A DNA stretch of 26,531 nucleotides from a virus: the IMG/VR virus record IMGVR_UViG_3300023223_000374, positions 1-26,531 of that record, one strand, 5' to 3'. Made by a program: the position numbers and the translations under genes. The notes beneath the pieces are model-generated. The model was not told the DNA's origin and did not search any database. It saw only the letters and a list, made by a program, of their open reading frames with translations. Shown one piece after another: positions 13,272-19,869 of this stretch. Numbering within the stretch: the first letter of the stretch is position 1; the number at the start of each line of letters is the position of its first letter.

Positions 13272-13481
13272 ATGTTTCTTAATATAAATGCAGTTAAAAA
13301 AGACTTTGCTGACCAACCGGAAATTTTTATCAAGCTATATAAATCAGGCTGGGATCGACAAGGTAAGGATGAGGCTATAGCGATGGCTAAAGATCAATGC
13401 TTCGCCTGCCCCACCGATGAGTGGACATTCGGGCAATCAATATTTGACGCAATCGCCGAACATTTTGGAGAGACAACATGA
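13272..13481 (+). CDS. Hypothetical protein
   Basis: A 69-residue protein with AGGAGGAGAG before the ATG at 13272. It is acidic and helical, with a DQCFACPTDEW motif in the middle whose CxxC could bind metal or form a disulfide. It is joined to the next gene by ATGA. Not identified. Confidence 0.6.
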   Translation: MFLNINAVKKDFADQPEIFIKLYKSGWDRQGKDEAIAMAKDQCFACPTDEWTFGQSIFDAIAEHFGETT

Positions 13482-13714
13482 CTGGAACATTAAATAAAGC
13501 ACTTGAGGCGCTGGAGGAGGTAGCTAATATTTACTCGCCCCAGACGCAGCCGGAGAGAATGGTATTCGACCTAGTAGAGAAAGCCCACGCAGAGCTTAAA
13601 GCTTATATTGAGGGGATACCCAAAGAAGAAGATTTTAGCCGCACCATAATGTTCGATATGGCTGCTATTACACATCTATTTAAAGGAATAAAGGAGCAAG
13701 AAGATGATGTTTAG
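13478..13714 (+). CDS. Hypothetical helical protein
   Basis: A 78-residue, mostly helical acidic protein (LNKALEALEEVANIY, then LVEKAHAELKAYIEG). Similar small helical proteins are common in phage accessory regions, without known function. ATGA overlap upstream; AAGGAG for the next gene lies in its 3' end. Confidence 0.6.
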   Translation: MTGTLNKALEALEEVANIYSPQTQPERMVFDLVEKAHAELKAYIEGIPKEEDFSRTIMFDMAAITHLFKGIKEQEDDV

Positions 13715-13859
13715 ACACAACACCCCACAAGTACGCAAACAAAAGATTACAGACGCAGTAATACTAACCGCCGCCGCATTAATTATGTTTGTAGGCTCAT
13801 GTTCATATATCACTTACTGGGCGGGAACGCCGGAATGTACGCAGGAAGGATGTGTTTGA
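13704..13859 (+). CDS. Small membrane or lipoprotein (51 aa)
   Basis: A 51-residue protein with AAGGAG seven bases before the ATG at 13704. A basic N-terminus (RHNTPQVRKQK) precedes a hydrophobic segment at about 17-31 that ends VGSC, a passable lipobox. A short tail with two more Cys follows. It may be an exported lipoprotein or a simple membrane peptide; Rz1-like lysis proteins have this shape but normally lie with lysis genes. The stop overlaps the next start (TGATG). Confidence 0.6.
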   Translation: MMFRHNTPQVRKQKITDAVILTAAALIMFVGSCSYITYWAGTPECTQEGCV

Positions 13860-14041
13860 TGGATGATAAGCATGATGTAAGGCACGCTTTAGATGTTTTC
13901 CACGGATTGCTCACGGCATTAAATAACGACATTAAGCGGTCGACAAACGAAAATATAATACCCATTGACGCGGTGGATTTGAAATATAAGAACGCACACG
14001 CCGCCCTACAAAACCTGAAAACAAAGGAGATAACAGATTGA
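13859..14041 (+). CDS. Hypothetical protein
   Basis: A 60-residue protein. The ATG at 13859 is set by the TGATG junction; the longer frame from 13799 would lie on the preceding gene. It is helical (HALDVFHGLLTALNNDI, then YKNAHAALQNLKT). Unknown function. Its end overlaps the TTG start of the next gene. Confidence 0.6.
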   Translation: MDDKHDVRHALDVFHGLLTALNNDIKRSTNENIIPIDAVDLKYKNAHAALQNLKTKEITD

Positions 14042-14562
14042 AAGACCGTAGAGAGATTTGGAAAGCAGTAGTGGGGTTTGATGGAGCTTATGAGGTATCA
14101 GACCTTGGCCGCGTTCGCTCAATCGATAGGGTTATTGTCACAAGTGCGGGTGTGTCTAGGGCGATAAAGGGCGCAATAAAGGGAGGGAGGGTAACCCCGT
14201 ATGGGTATCATAGGGTCAATCTTTGCGTAAAAGATAAGCGAACCAATAAATTCGTACATAGGCTCGTTATGGAGGCGTTTCTTGGTGAGAGTGAATTAAT
14301 GACTGACCACATAGACGGGATTAAAACCAACAATAACGTAGACAATTTAGAGTATGTCACCCCAAGGGAAAACGCACGCAGGTATCATGCGAGCAAGGGT
14401 GGCCTCCCTACTGGGGTTTCTGTTGGAAAAATTACAGGTGAATATTGCGCGAAAATACTTATCAACAGAAAGGCGGTGCACCTCGGCAACCACAAGACAA
14501 TAGAGGGCGCGCGAAACGCATATTTAGAAAAACTTGAATCAATAGGGGAAAAAGAAGGATGA
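14038..14562 (+). CDS. HNH homing endonuclease, NUMOD4-HNH-AP2
   Basis: A 174-residue homing endonuclease. NUMOD4 (EIWKAVVGFDGAYEVSDLGRVRS) is at 6-28, HNH with VHRLVMEAF (73-81), DHIDG (90-94) and VDNLEYVT (101-108), and an AP2-like end (about 125-165). It should cut DNA at a homing site and copy itself. The start is probably TTG at 14038, with AAGGAG eight bases upstream and a TTGA overlap with the gene before; no nearby ATG fits. Unlike the copy at 10364 it is well fitted into the chain of overlapping genes, which suggests an old insertion. Confidence 0.85.
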   Translation: MKDRREIWKAVVGFDGAYEVSDLGRVRSIDRVIVTSAGVSRAIKGAIKGGRVTPYGYHRVNLCVKDKRTNKFVHRLVMEAFLGESELMTDHIDGIKTNNNVDNLEYVTPRENARRYHASKGGLPTGVSVGKITGEYCAKILINRKAVHLGNHKTIEGARNAYLEKLESIGEKEG

Positions 14563-14753
14563 CTAATTTATTAATTGGAATGTGCATAGGTGTAATAGCA
14601 GCAGGGATGTTTGTAGAATTCTACGTGCCTGCAAAGGTCATTTATAAATGCACGGATGAGGAAAAGACTAGCGCAATTATATCTAAACTCGCTTTGATTA
14701 TCGACGGGGATAAGCTGATATATGCGCCAACGCCACGGAGAAAACCGCGATGA
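14559..14753 (+). CDS. Small membrane-anchored protein
   Basis: A 64-residue protein with an N-terminal hydrophobic helix (about residues 4-22, LLIGMCIGVIAAGMFVEFYV) and a soluble tail ending PRRKPR. Probably a single-pass inner-membrane protein. Possible roles include superinfection exclusion, but no family supports that. ATGA overlaps on both sides. Confidence 0.6.
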   Translation: MTNLLIGMCIGVIAAGMFVEFYVPAKVIYKCTDEEKTSAIISKLALIIDGDKLIYAPTPRRKPR

Positions 14754-14842
14754 TTTTTGATTTAACCATACACATCCTAAGACAACAACTCGTAAGGGCG
14801 CAGGCTAATACGGATAAAGTTATCATGGAGATAGTGCGGTGA
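14750..14842 (+). CDS. 30-residue linking peptide
   Basis: A short frame exactly filling the space between two genes: its ATG overlaps the previous TGA and its TGA overlaps the GTG start of the next gene. It is helical with basic and hydrophobic sides (IHILRQQLVRAQANTDKVIM). The perfect coupling on both ends is the reason to keep it. Confidence 0.5.
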   Translation: MIFDLTIHILRQQLVRAQANTDKVIMEIVR

Positions 14843-15339
14843 CCCCACAAGCCCAAAAGATATGCACAATGCTCGAAGCTGTGAACGATGATACAGCGGT
14901 GGAGGTGTTGGGTGAGATTGACGTTTTAATGGCGTTGTATGTAGCGGAAAATGTAACAGATGATGGGCGGCAAATCTTTGTAGATAGGAGTTTGTTTGCC
15001 GTTTACAAAACAGACACCCTAGATTGTGAGCTGTTCCGCAAAAAGGGCTCTTGGTTAGAAACATCTGATTTATTTATATGCGGCAACACTGATAAACAAT
15101 ACACCCGCTCCAGAGACGCGCTCAAGGCTGTTCGTGATGCTGAGTTGGAGGGGCATATGCTCACTATAATCACAGACTGTAACAGGAAAACATACGCGAC
15201 TATAACAATTCCTGCGCACAGCGAGGGGCTTGGGGACTATTTCGAATATTTTGAAGCCCCTAAACTACACACAGAAACCATCGCAGAGGCACACGCAATA
15301 ATAGCTGCGATTGACTGGAAGAGGCAAAATGATGAATGA
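14839..15339 (+). CDS. Hypothetical protein, phage ABA-sandwich-like end
   Basis: A 166-residue protein starting with GTG in a GTGA overlap. The C-terminal half (TRSRDALKAVRDAE, a strand-rich part, then ETIAEAHAIIAAIDW) resembles the small alpha-beta-alpha sandwich domain common in unnamed phage proteins. Its last residues, IDWKRQNDE, are nearly repeated at the end of the next gene, a homing endonuclease. The function is unknown. Confidence 0.65.
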   Translation: MTPQAQKICTMLEAVNDDTAVEVLGEIDVLMALYVAENVTDDGRQIFVDRSLFAVYKTDTLDCELFRKKGSWLETSDLFICGNTDKQYTRSRDALKAVRDAELEGHMLTIITDCNRKTYATITIPAHSEGLGDYFEYFEAPKLHTETIAEAHAIIAAIDWKRQNDE

Positions 15340-15880
15340 GATTTGGACAAAAGTAGAGGGGTGGTCTTTTTATGAGGTGTCTAATCTTGGGCGCGTCAGG
15401 GTAATAAGTAGGACGGTAAACCCAAAAAACGGCGGGCGACCATACACCCGAGATGGTAGGGTTCTGGCTCATGGCATAAGTAATTGCGGATATCCCCGCG
15501 TATCATTTTATGAGAACAAAAGAAGAAAAACATATACAGTTCATTCACTGGTGGCCAATGCTTTTTGCTACAAACCGGAAGGGTCAGAGTGTGTCCACCA
15601 CAAGAACAGTATAAAAACAGACAACCGAGAGGATAATCTTGAGTGGGTAACTTTTAGAAAAAACATAATTGAAAAGTGGAAACATCACAGACCCATTAAA
15701 ACGGGCGCGCATCTGGTTAAAGGGAAAAAGGTTAGGCCGTGGCGCTCTTCCATCTGGGTTAGTAAGGAAAATTATGTTTGCCTTGGTTATTACGATACAG
15801 AAGATGAGGCTTGCGCCGCGTACAATGGAGCGACAAGATTAATGAAATCAATAGATTGGAAACGAGAGAATGACAGATAA
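15329..15880 (+). CDS. HNH homing endonuclease, NUMOD4-HNH-AP2
   Basis: A 183-residue homing endonuclease, ATG at 15329 (or 15332) inside the end of the gene before. NUMOD4 (EIWTKVEGWSFYEVSNLGRVR) starts near residue 4. The HNH part has VHSLVANAF, VHHKNSIKTDN and DNLEWVT; the first catalytic motif is HHKN rather than DHID. The C-terminal AP2-like part includes a LGYYDTEDEACAAYNGA helix. The final residues IDWKRENDR copy the ending of the upstream gene, so the overlap with the downstream gene is kept. It differs from the other two copies and is not a recent duplicate. Confidence 0.83.
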   Translation: MMNEIWTKVEGWSFYEVSNLGRVRVISRTVNPKNGGRPYTRDGRVLAHGISNCGYPRVSFYENKRRKTYTVHSLVANAFCYKPEGSECVHHKNSIKTDNREDNLEWVTFRKNIIEKWKHHRPIKTGAHLVKGKKVRPWRSSIWVSKENYVCLGYYDTEDEACAAYNGATRLMKSIDWKRENDR

Positions 15881-16190
15881 CATCAAGATTGTTCGGGAGG
15901 CCGTGAACAAGCTGTGGATTAAATCCAATAAGTACGCCCTCACCGTTGCTTCGGCGAAAGATGTATCGGGACGAAAGATACTGCTTGGTATCAATTCAGA
16001 CACCAAGAGCCAAGCCCTGACCGCCCTCGATAACCTCTACGATAAAGCCGAGCTGATAGAATGGTTGGAGGGGCAGAAGTATGCAACGCCAGTATTTAAG
16101 GGCGCGGTATATAAGACGGACATATATAGGCGCGGTGCCCACAACGCCCAAATCGAAGCCACACTAAGCAAGCTGAAGGAGAACGGATGA
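15870..16190 (+). CDS. Hypothetical protein
   Basis: A 106-residue protein starting inside the end of the homing endonuclease gene. It is alpha-beta, with a basic surface: SNKYALTVASAKDVSGRKILLGI, then helical YDKAELIEWLEGQK. No family recognised. Before the endonuclease arrived, it probably followed the gene ending at 15339 directly. Confidence 0.6.
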   Translation: MTDNIKIVREAVNKLWIKSNKYALTVASAKDVSGRKILLGINSDTKSQALTALDNLYDKAELIEWLEGQKYATPVFKGAVYKTDIYRRGAHNAQIEATLSKLKENG

Positions 16191-16573
16191 TGGAGAATAA
16201 ACATACAGGGGTGCTATTGGAGGTTCGGGAGGGTATGCGTTTTCACATTAGAAGCTTACGAGCAAAAGCCGCGTTGATAGACAACAGAAACCCAAACGGA
16301 GAGCTTAAGGAAATTACTGACGATATGAGGTTAGCCGCGTTTAGCATGGAACGTAAGTATATCACCAAACTAGACGCTCTGATTGATGCCAAACCTAAAG
16401 GGCTTGATGTCGGTCTCATGAACGCCGTAAAACCCGCCGACGAGACAGAGGATCGAGGAGAATGGGCGCTTTGGTGCGGGAATGAGCATAACGCTCAAGC
16501 TGTGCTGGATGCCGCTAAAATGTTCCAAGAAGCAACAACACCATTAGAAAACCATGATTATTCAGGAGGATGA
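16187..16573 (+). CDS. Hypothetical protein
   Basis: A 128-residue protein, ATG at 16187 in an ATGA overlap (a second ATG follows at once). It is mainly helical and charged. It contains EWALWCGNEHNAQAVLDAAKMF near the C-terminus. Unidentified. Its stop lies just before the start of the Lar-like gene. Confidence 0.6.
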   Translation: MMENKHTGVLLEVREGMRFHIRSLRAKAALIDNRNPNGELKEITDDMRLAAFSMERKYITKLDALIDAKPKGLDVGLMNAVKPADETEDRGEWALWCGNEHNAQAVLDAAKMFQEATTPLENHDYSGG

Positions 16574-16577
16574 GAAG

Positions 16578-17003
16578 ATGAGCGAAGAAATTAAACCATG
16601 CCCGTTTTGTGGAGGTGATGCTGAGCTATTAACGTGGTTCGAGGAAACAGAAGCGAGGCACATCCAGTGTACTGATTGCAAATGTATGACTGGAATTCCT
16701 CACTTTGAGCGAAGTTTTGCGTATGACCAATGGAACACCCGCACAACACCACCCATTGACAATGCGGAGCGTGACGAAGCTTTAGAGGACATTTGGGAAT
16801 ATCATTACGGCCGGATGACAGCCGAAAAGTATTTATACCTTCACAGAAAGACATTTCAAGCAGCCCTACAGCAACCACAATTAAACGAGCTTCGGGAGAA
16901 GGTGGATGAGGAATTGCGGGAATATTTTCTTGGTGAGCCAAAACTCACTGATTATAACAAAGCACTAGACGATGTGCTGGCGTTGATTGGGGGGAAGCCA
17001 TGA
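16578..17003 (+). CDS. Lar-like zinc-ribbon protein
   Basis: A 141-residue protein. The ATG at 16578 has GGAGG upstream; the in-frame 16554 start is inside the previous gene. IKPCPFCGGDAELL (5-18) and IQCTDCKCMTG form a zinc ribbon of the Lar (restriction alleviation) type, followed by an AYDQWNTR sequence usual in this family. Lar of the Rac prophage modulates host type I restriction; for most phage members the role is unproven. The remaining 80 residues are a helical extension. It lies in an operon that also encodes a DNA methylase, so anti-restriction is a reasonable guess. Confidence 0.65.
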   Translation: MSEEIKPCPFCGGDAELLTWFEETEARHIQCTDCKCMTGIPHFERSFAYDQWNTRTTPPIDNAERDEALEDIWEYHYGRMTAEKYLYLHRKTFQAALQQPQLNELREKVDEELREYFLGEPKLTDYNKALDDVLALIGGKP

Positions 17004-17212
17004 GTAAGAAGCTTACAGGAAAGACACGATACAGGAACGACAAAAAAGGGCGGTTTATTTTACAAGCCGAATACAAGCACCGCCATATATCGCTTACCGG
17101 CGGTCATATCGATGGAGTGGATAAAATTAGCTGGCAGGATGTAGACACCGAAATTTATACAATGCTAAACCTAACGCCGCCAACAAAGGAAAAGAACGAT
17201 GATACCAATTAA
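17000..17212 (+). CDS. Hypothetical basic protein
   Basis: A 70-residue protein joined by ATGA. It is basic in the first half (TGKTRYRNDKKGRFILQAEYKHRH), with a strand-rich pattern then ISWQDVDTEIYTM. It could bind nucleic acid but shows no known motif. Confidence 0.55.
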   Translation: MSKKLTGKTRYRNDKKGRFILQAEYKHRHISLTGGHIDGVDKISWQDVDTEIYTMLNLTPPTKEKNDDTN

Positions 17213-17486
17213 AGAATTAAATGAGGCTTTAGAGCAATACAGCCATTACGATAGGTGCAAGAATAAGCATCTGGCTAATATCCACGCATCAACCAAATTC
17301 ACCAGAAACCTCCTACAAGCTATATCTGACGGAAAAATAGCTGTTGTGCTTTGTGAGGCTACGGATGATATAGAAACCGCCCTTGAGAACGGTTTCCAGT
17401 ATAGAAGCACGACAAAGAAAACTTACAAAGCTGCCATAAAAGCATCCCCTAATGTTACCGATGGGCTATGGGAGGATAAGACATGA
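17199..17486 (+). CDS. Hypothetical protein
   Basis: A 95-residue protein whose ATG at 17199 lies within the last codons of the gene before. It is helical, with a DRCKNKHLANIHASTKFTRNLL segment. No family recognised. Coupled to the next gene by ATGA. Confidence 0.6.
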   Translation: MIPIKELNEALEQYSHYDRCKNKHLANIHASTKFTRNLLQAISDGKIAVVLCEATDDIETALENGFQYRSTTKKTYKAAIKASPNVTDGLWEDKT

Positions 17487-17824
17487 TTGATAATGAAGAG
17501 TTGAGAGAGGCTTTAGAGAAAATAGACGGATTTGGGTGTGATAATGAGGTGGAAATTATAATCCAAGCAGCCCAAGCATACTTAAAGCAAGCCCCCTGCA
17601 TTGAGGCTATCAAGGCTGCGCGGAGGGAGGCTACAGAGGGTAGGTGGATGCTAGAGGCGCACCCGACATGCGACCCTATACCGTTGCGTATAGCTGTAAG
17701 ACAAGAAGATGGCGGTTTTGTGCCAGCGGTTAGCTTTAAGGACAGTAGCACGTTTCGTGGGTGGGAGTTCGCAAAGATAGCCGCTAATGAAGCAACACGA
17801 TTAATAGATATGGATAAACCTTGA
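17483..17824 (+). CDS. Hypothetical protein, end of the accessory operon
   Basis: A 113-residue protein joined by ATGA. A helical acidic N-terminal half is followed by DPIPLRIAVRQEDGGFVPAV and a helical end. It has the look of small modular phage accessory proteins but no named family. A 70-base spacer without a gene follows it. Confidence 0.6.
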   Translation: MIDNEELREALEKIDGFGCDNEVEIIIQAAQAYLKQAPCIEAIKAARREATEGRWMLEAHPTCDPIPLRIAVRQEDGGFVPAVSFKDSSTFRGWEFAKIAANEATRLIDMDKP

Positions 17825-17894
17825 ACTACTCAATAATATTTGATAGACTACCTTAAACTCCCTGAGCACGAGGTAGGGGTGATTAAGGATAGAT

Positions 17895-18317
17895 ATGGAA
17901 GCCAACCTAGTCCCCATAAGATACAGAGAAACAGCCACCCGTGACCGTATAGGGATGATGCGCAAATCCTACCACAATGTATGGAAGAACCTCACAGATG
18001 AAATGCAGGACGCTTGTAGGGAGATAGAGGTAGGGTTTAAATGCGTAGCTGGGCACATGGGCTACCCAGACAGCGATTTACTAAGAACAAGAGGCACAGG
18101 CTCGGGGGGCCATCAAGAGTTTTCCCTACGCATGGCTGACAAGGTTAAGAAGTGGCGCAACGAGGGGGATATAAAACACACTGGGGCAGTAATTGACTTT
18201 GTGGTACATGGGGTATCATTTAAACAGATGGGCGAAGTAAGACAAAGAACCCGGCAAACCATAAGCACATATTTCTATCAGGGTTTAAACGAATATTGTG
18301 AAATGCACTTTAGTTGA
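17895..18317 (+). CDS. Putative late-gene transcription regulator (Q/ArpU-like position)
   Basis: A 140-residue basic protein with AAGGA before the ATG at 17895. The C-terminal third (GAVIDFVVHGVSFKQMGEVRQRTRQTISTYFYQGL) reads as a sigma-region-4-like HTH: FKQMGEV as first helix and RTRQTISTYF as recognition helix. Its position, the last gene before the late promoter and terminase operon, is that of Q-type antiterminators or late activators. A TTAACA-18-TGG-TATAAT promoter begins four bases after its stop. The role is inferred from place and HTH, not from a family match. Confidence 0.55.
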   Translation: MEANLVPIRYRETATRDRIGMMRKSYHNVWKNLTDEMQDACREIEVGFKCVAGHMGYPDSDLLRTRGTGSGGHQEFSLRMADKVKKWRNEGDIKHTGAVIDFVVHGVSFKQMGEVRQRTRQTISTYFYQGLNEYCEMHFS

Positions 18318-18320
18318 CAT

Positions 18321-18350
18321 TTAACAGGTATCTGTATATGTTGGTATAAT
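18321..18350 (+). promoter_or_regulatory. Late promoter with extended -10
   Basis: TTAACA at 18321-18326, an 18-base spacer, and TATAAT at 18345-18350 preceded by TGG (extended -10). It is a near-consensus sigma70 promoter 26 bases before the first late gene. The spacer holds a loose palindrome (AACAGGTAT ... TATGTT, about 18323-18342) that may be a binding site. A TTGACA at 18314 is too far away (25 bases) to be its -35. Confidence 0.7.
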
Positions 18351-18375
18351 AGAATTTCCAGCACAGGAGTAATAC

Positions 18376-18696
18376 ATGGCAGGCGAAGTAAATATCATTG
18401 AATACAGCGCACAGATTTTCGAAAGCGATAATTTTATTGACGGAATCCCCAAGATTGTAACAACGCAAGCCGTAACAGTAGGAGCCCGTTCGGCTGCCTT
18501 GAATTCTAAGACTGCATACGTCCGTGTTAAGTCAAATGGAACTGCAATTTGGATACGGCCCGGCGACTCGGCAGTAAATGCTGTCATCGACACAGCCGAG
18601 AATATTTACATAGCGGCAGATGGAGTCGAGGAATTCCCAATAGCAGAGGACGGATTACCTCTTTATACTCACATTGACACGGTTCAAGACTCGTAA
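18376..18696 (+). CDS. Putative virion protein, beta-rich
   Basis: A 106-residue protein, first gene after the late promoter, with a CAGGAG ribosome site. It is beta-rich and poor in basic residues, with TAYVRVKSNGTAIWIRPGD and DGVEEFPIAEDG. This resembles small capsid decoration or fibre proteins that present a G-x-AW-(I/V)-x and D-G-x-x-(F/L)-P pattern, and weakly resembles the protein at 25284. The structural role is inferred. Confidence 0.55.
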   Translation: MAGEVNIIEYSAQIFESDNFIDGIPKIVTTQAVTVGARSAALNSKTAYVRVKSNGTAIWIRPGDSAVNAVIDTAENIYIAADGVEEFPIAEDGLPLYTHIDTVQDS

Positions 18697-19040
18697 TGCC
18701 TGATTATGTTATAACATCCGAAGACAACCAGCAAATATTCAATGACGCTGACAATAAGGGTGCAGCTATAACATATCAGTTTGATTATAACCCATGGTCA
18801 GAGGATAATAATAACGTAACAACGGTAACATGGACGATCAAATCAGGTCAGGCGACGATTACCAATGAGGCATTAGCCAGCAATGTAGCCAGCTCGCTTA
18901 TAACATTAAACGAGATAGGCGGCACACTCATTGAGGTTAAGGCTGACACAGGCACGCAGATATACGTTACGTTCCTAAACATCCTAGCGAGAGACCAGAA
19001 TAGAATTGTAAGGGATTACGGGTTAGGAGATTGCCTATGA
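18696..19040 (+). CDS. Putative virion protein
   Basis: A 114-residue beta-rich protein that begins on the last base of the gene before. VTTVTWTIKSGQATITNEALASN has the look of an Ig-like or fibre-adaptor fold found in phage structural proteins. No exact family can be named. Coupled to the next small gene by ATGA. Confidence 0.55.
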   Translation: MPDYVITSEDNQQIFNDADNKGAAITYQFDYNPWSEDNNNVTTVTWTIKSGQATITNEALASNVASSLITLNEIGGTLIEVKADTGTQIYVTFLNILARDQNRIVRDYGLGDCL

Positions 19041-19198
19041 AACAAGTATTTGACGACCCAAACACAGAGTTATTCTTTAGGATGTGCGGCGGTAAGATTA
19101 AACCTGACTGGGCAAGGCACCTTGAGAGCAAAGGCATTGAAGTAAACCCAAGATGCTACATACCTCAGGAATACATAGACGAGATTAACGGGGAATGA
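19037..19198 (+). CDS. Small protein, unknown (53 aa)
   Basis: A 53-residue protein from an ATGA overlap at 19037. It carries FFRMCGGKIKPDWARHLESKGIEVNPRCY, with two Cys. It is the first of a string of tiny genes ahead of the terminase. The function is unknown. Confidence 0.6.
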   Translation: MKQVFDDPNTELFFRMCGGKIKPDWARHLESKGIEVNPRCYIPQEYIDEINGE

Positions 19199-19269
19199 AC
19201 TTTATATTCATAGTGGCCTGCATTGTTTGCGCCCTGTGGATTTGGAATATAATTGAGGAGTTAAGATGA
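19195..19269 (+). CDS. 24-residue single-helix membrane peptide
   Basis: A frame of 24 codons from an ATGA overlap (19195) to a TGA that overlaps the next ATG. Nearly all of it is hydrophobic (NFIFIVACIVCALWIWNII), then EELR. Coupling on both sides argues for translation, but it is at the limit of what can be supported. Confidence 0.45.
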   Translation: MNFIFIVACIVCALWIWNIIEELR

Positions 19270-19397
19270 GCACTGATGGTAAAGATATTATATGGTTAGT
19301 GCTGGGGTCAAAGGACTTTAGAGCAGCAACAAAATTATACATAATCAAAAACATTCTTCTAAGGAGAGTTAAGGGGTTATGGGATGCTAATTATTGA
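19266..19397 (+). CDS. Small basic protein (43 aa)
   Basis: A 43-residue frame starting in an ATGA overlap. A hydrophobic start (DIIWLVLGSK) is followed by a basic helix (KLYIIKNILLRRVKGLW). Possibly membrane-associated. No family recognised. Confidence 0.5.
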   Translation: MSTDGKDIIWLVLGSKDFRAATKLYIIKNILLRRVKGLWDANY

Positions 19398-19482
19398 TGA
19401 GCCCGAGACTGTGAGGGAATTCACACAAGAGCAAATAGACGCAGTTCTGAGGTACCAAACAACTTACGTGAAGGATGAGTGA
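19384..19482 (+). CDS. Small acidic peptide (32 aa)
   Basis: A 32-residue frame overlapping the end of the previous one by 14 bases, with AAGGGG upstream. Acidic: DEPETVREFTQEQIDAVLRY. It ends where the next gene starts. Plausible but short. Confidence 0.45.
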   Translation: MLIIDEPETVREFTQEQIDAVLRYQTTYVKDE

Positions 19483-19483
19483 G

Positions 19484-19675
19484 ATGAGAGCGGCAGCAAT
19501 AAGCAAAGAAGAGCACAAACTCATTCTTAAGGACATCAGCGACAAGCGCCCTGATTTCACAGGCACGCTACACGCCGCAACGATTGAAGAAGACAACCAA
19601 GAGCGCATAATCACATACGGCTTTAGAGATGGTAAGATTACAGGCGCACACGAAGAGGTTAGAATTATTGAGTGA
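19484..19675 (+). CDS. Small protein, unknown
   Basis: A 63-residue protein. The ATG at 19484 has AAGGA eight bases upstream; an ATG at 19475 sits too close to that site. It is alpha then beta (KEEHKLILKDISDKRPDF, then TLHAATIEEDNQERIITYGF). Unidentified. Its stop forms TGATG with the next start. Confidence 0.55.
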   Translation: MRAAAISKEEHKLILKDISDKRPDFTGTLHAATIEEDNQERIITYGFRDGKITGAHEEVRIIE

Positions 19676-19869
19676 TGAAGGGTAAGTATTTGTTGGTAGA
19701 CGCACCGCTTAAGTTTGACATTACCCAGCATATTTTAGACGAGCTTTATTCCAAGATGGTGAGCAGCACGCCCGCGTTAGACCATTACAACGAATACATG
19801 ACAAGCATACAAGCCACAGCGGCAGAAGTTATCTATAAACAAATACATAAATCAGAGATGTACAAATGA
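19675..19869 (+). CDS. Small protein, unknown
   Basis: A 64-residue helical protein from a TGATG junction (GTG at 19672 is an alternative). It contains QHILDELYSKMVSSTPALDHYNEYMTSIQATAAEVIYKQI. It lies directly before the putative small terminase, coupled by ATGA. No function can be assigned. Confidence 0.55.
   Translation: MKGKYLLVDAPLKFDITQHILDELYSKMVSSTPALDHYNEYMTSIQATAAEVIYKQIHKSEMYK

Noticed and set aside
18314-18350. TTGACA at 18314 as the -35 of the late promoter
   Set aside because: The distance to TATAAT is 25 bases; TTAACA at 18321 with 18 bases and an extended -10 fits better.
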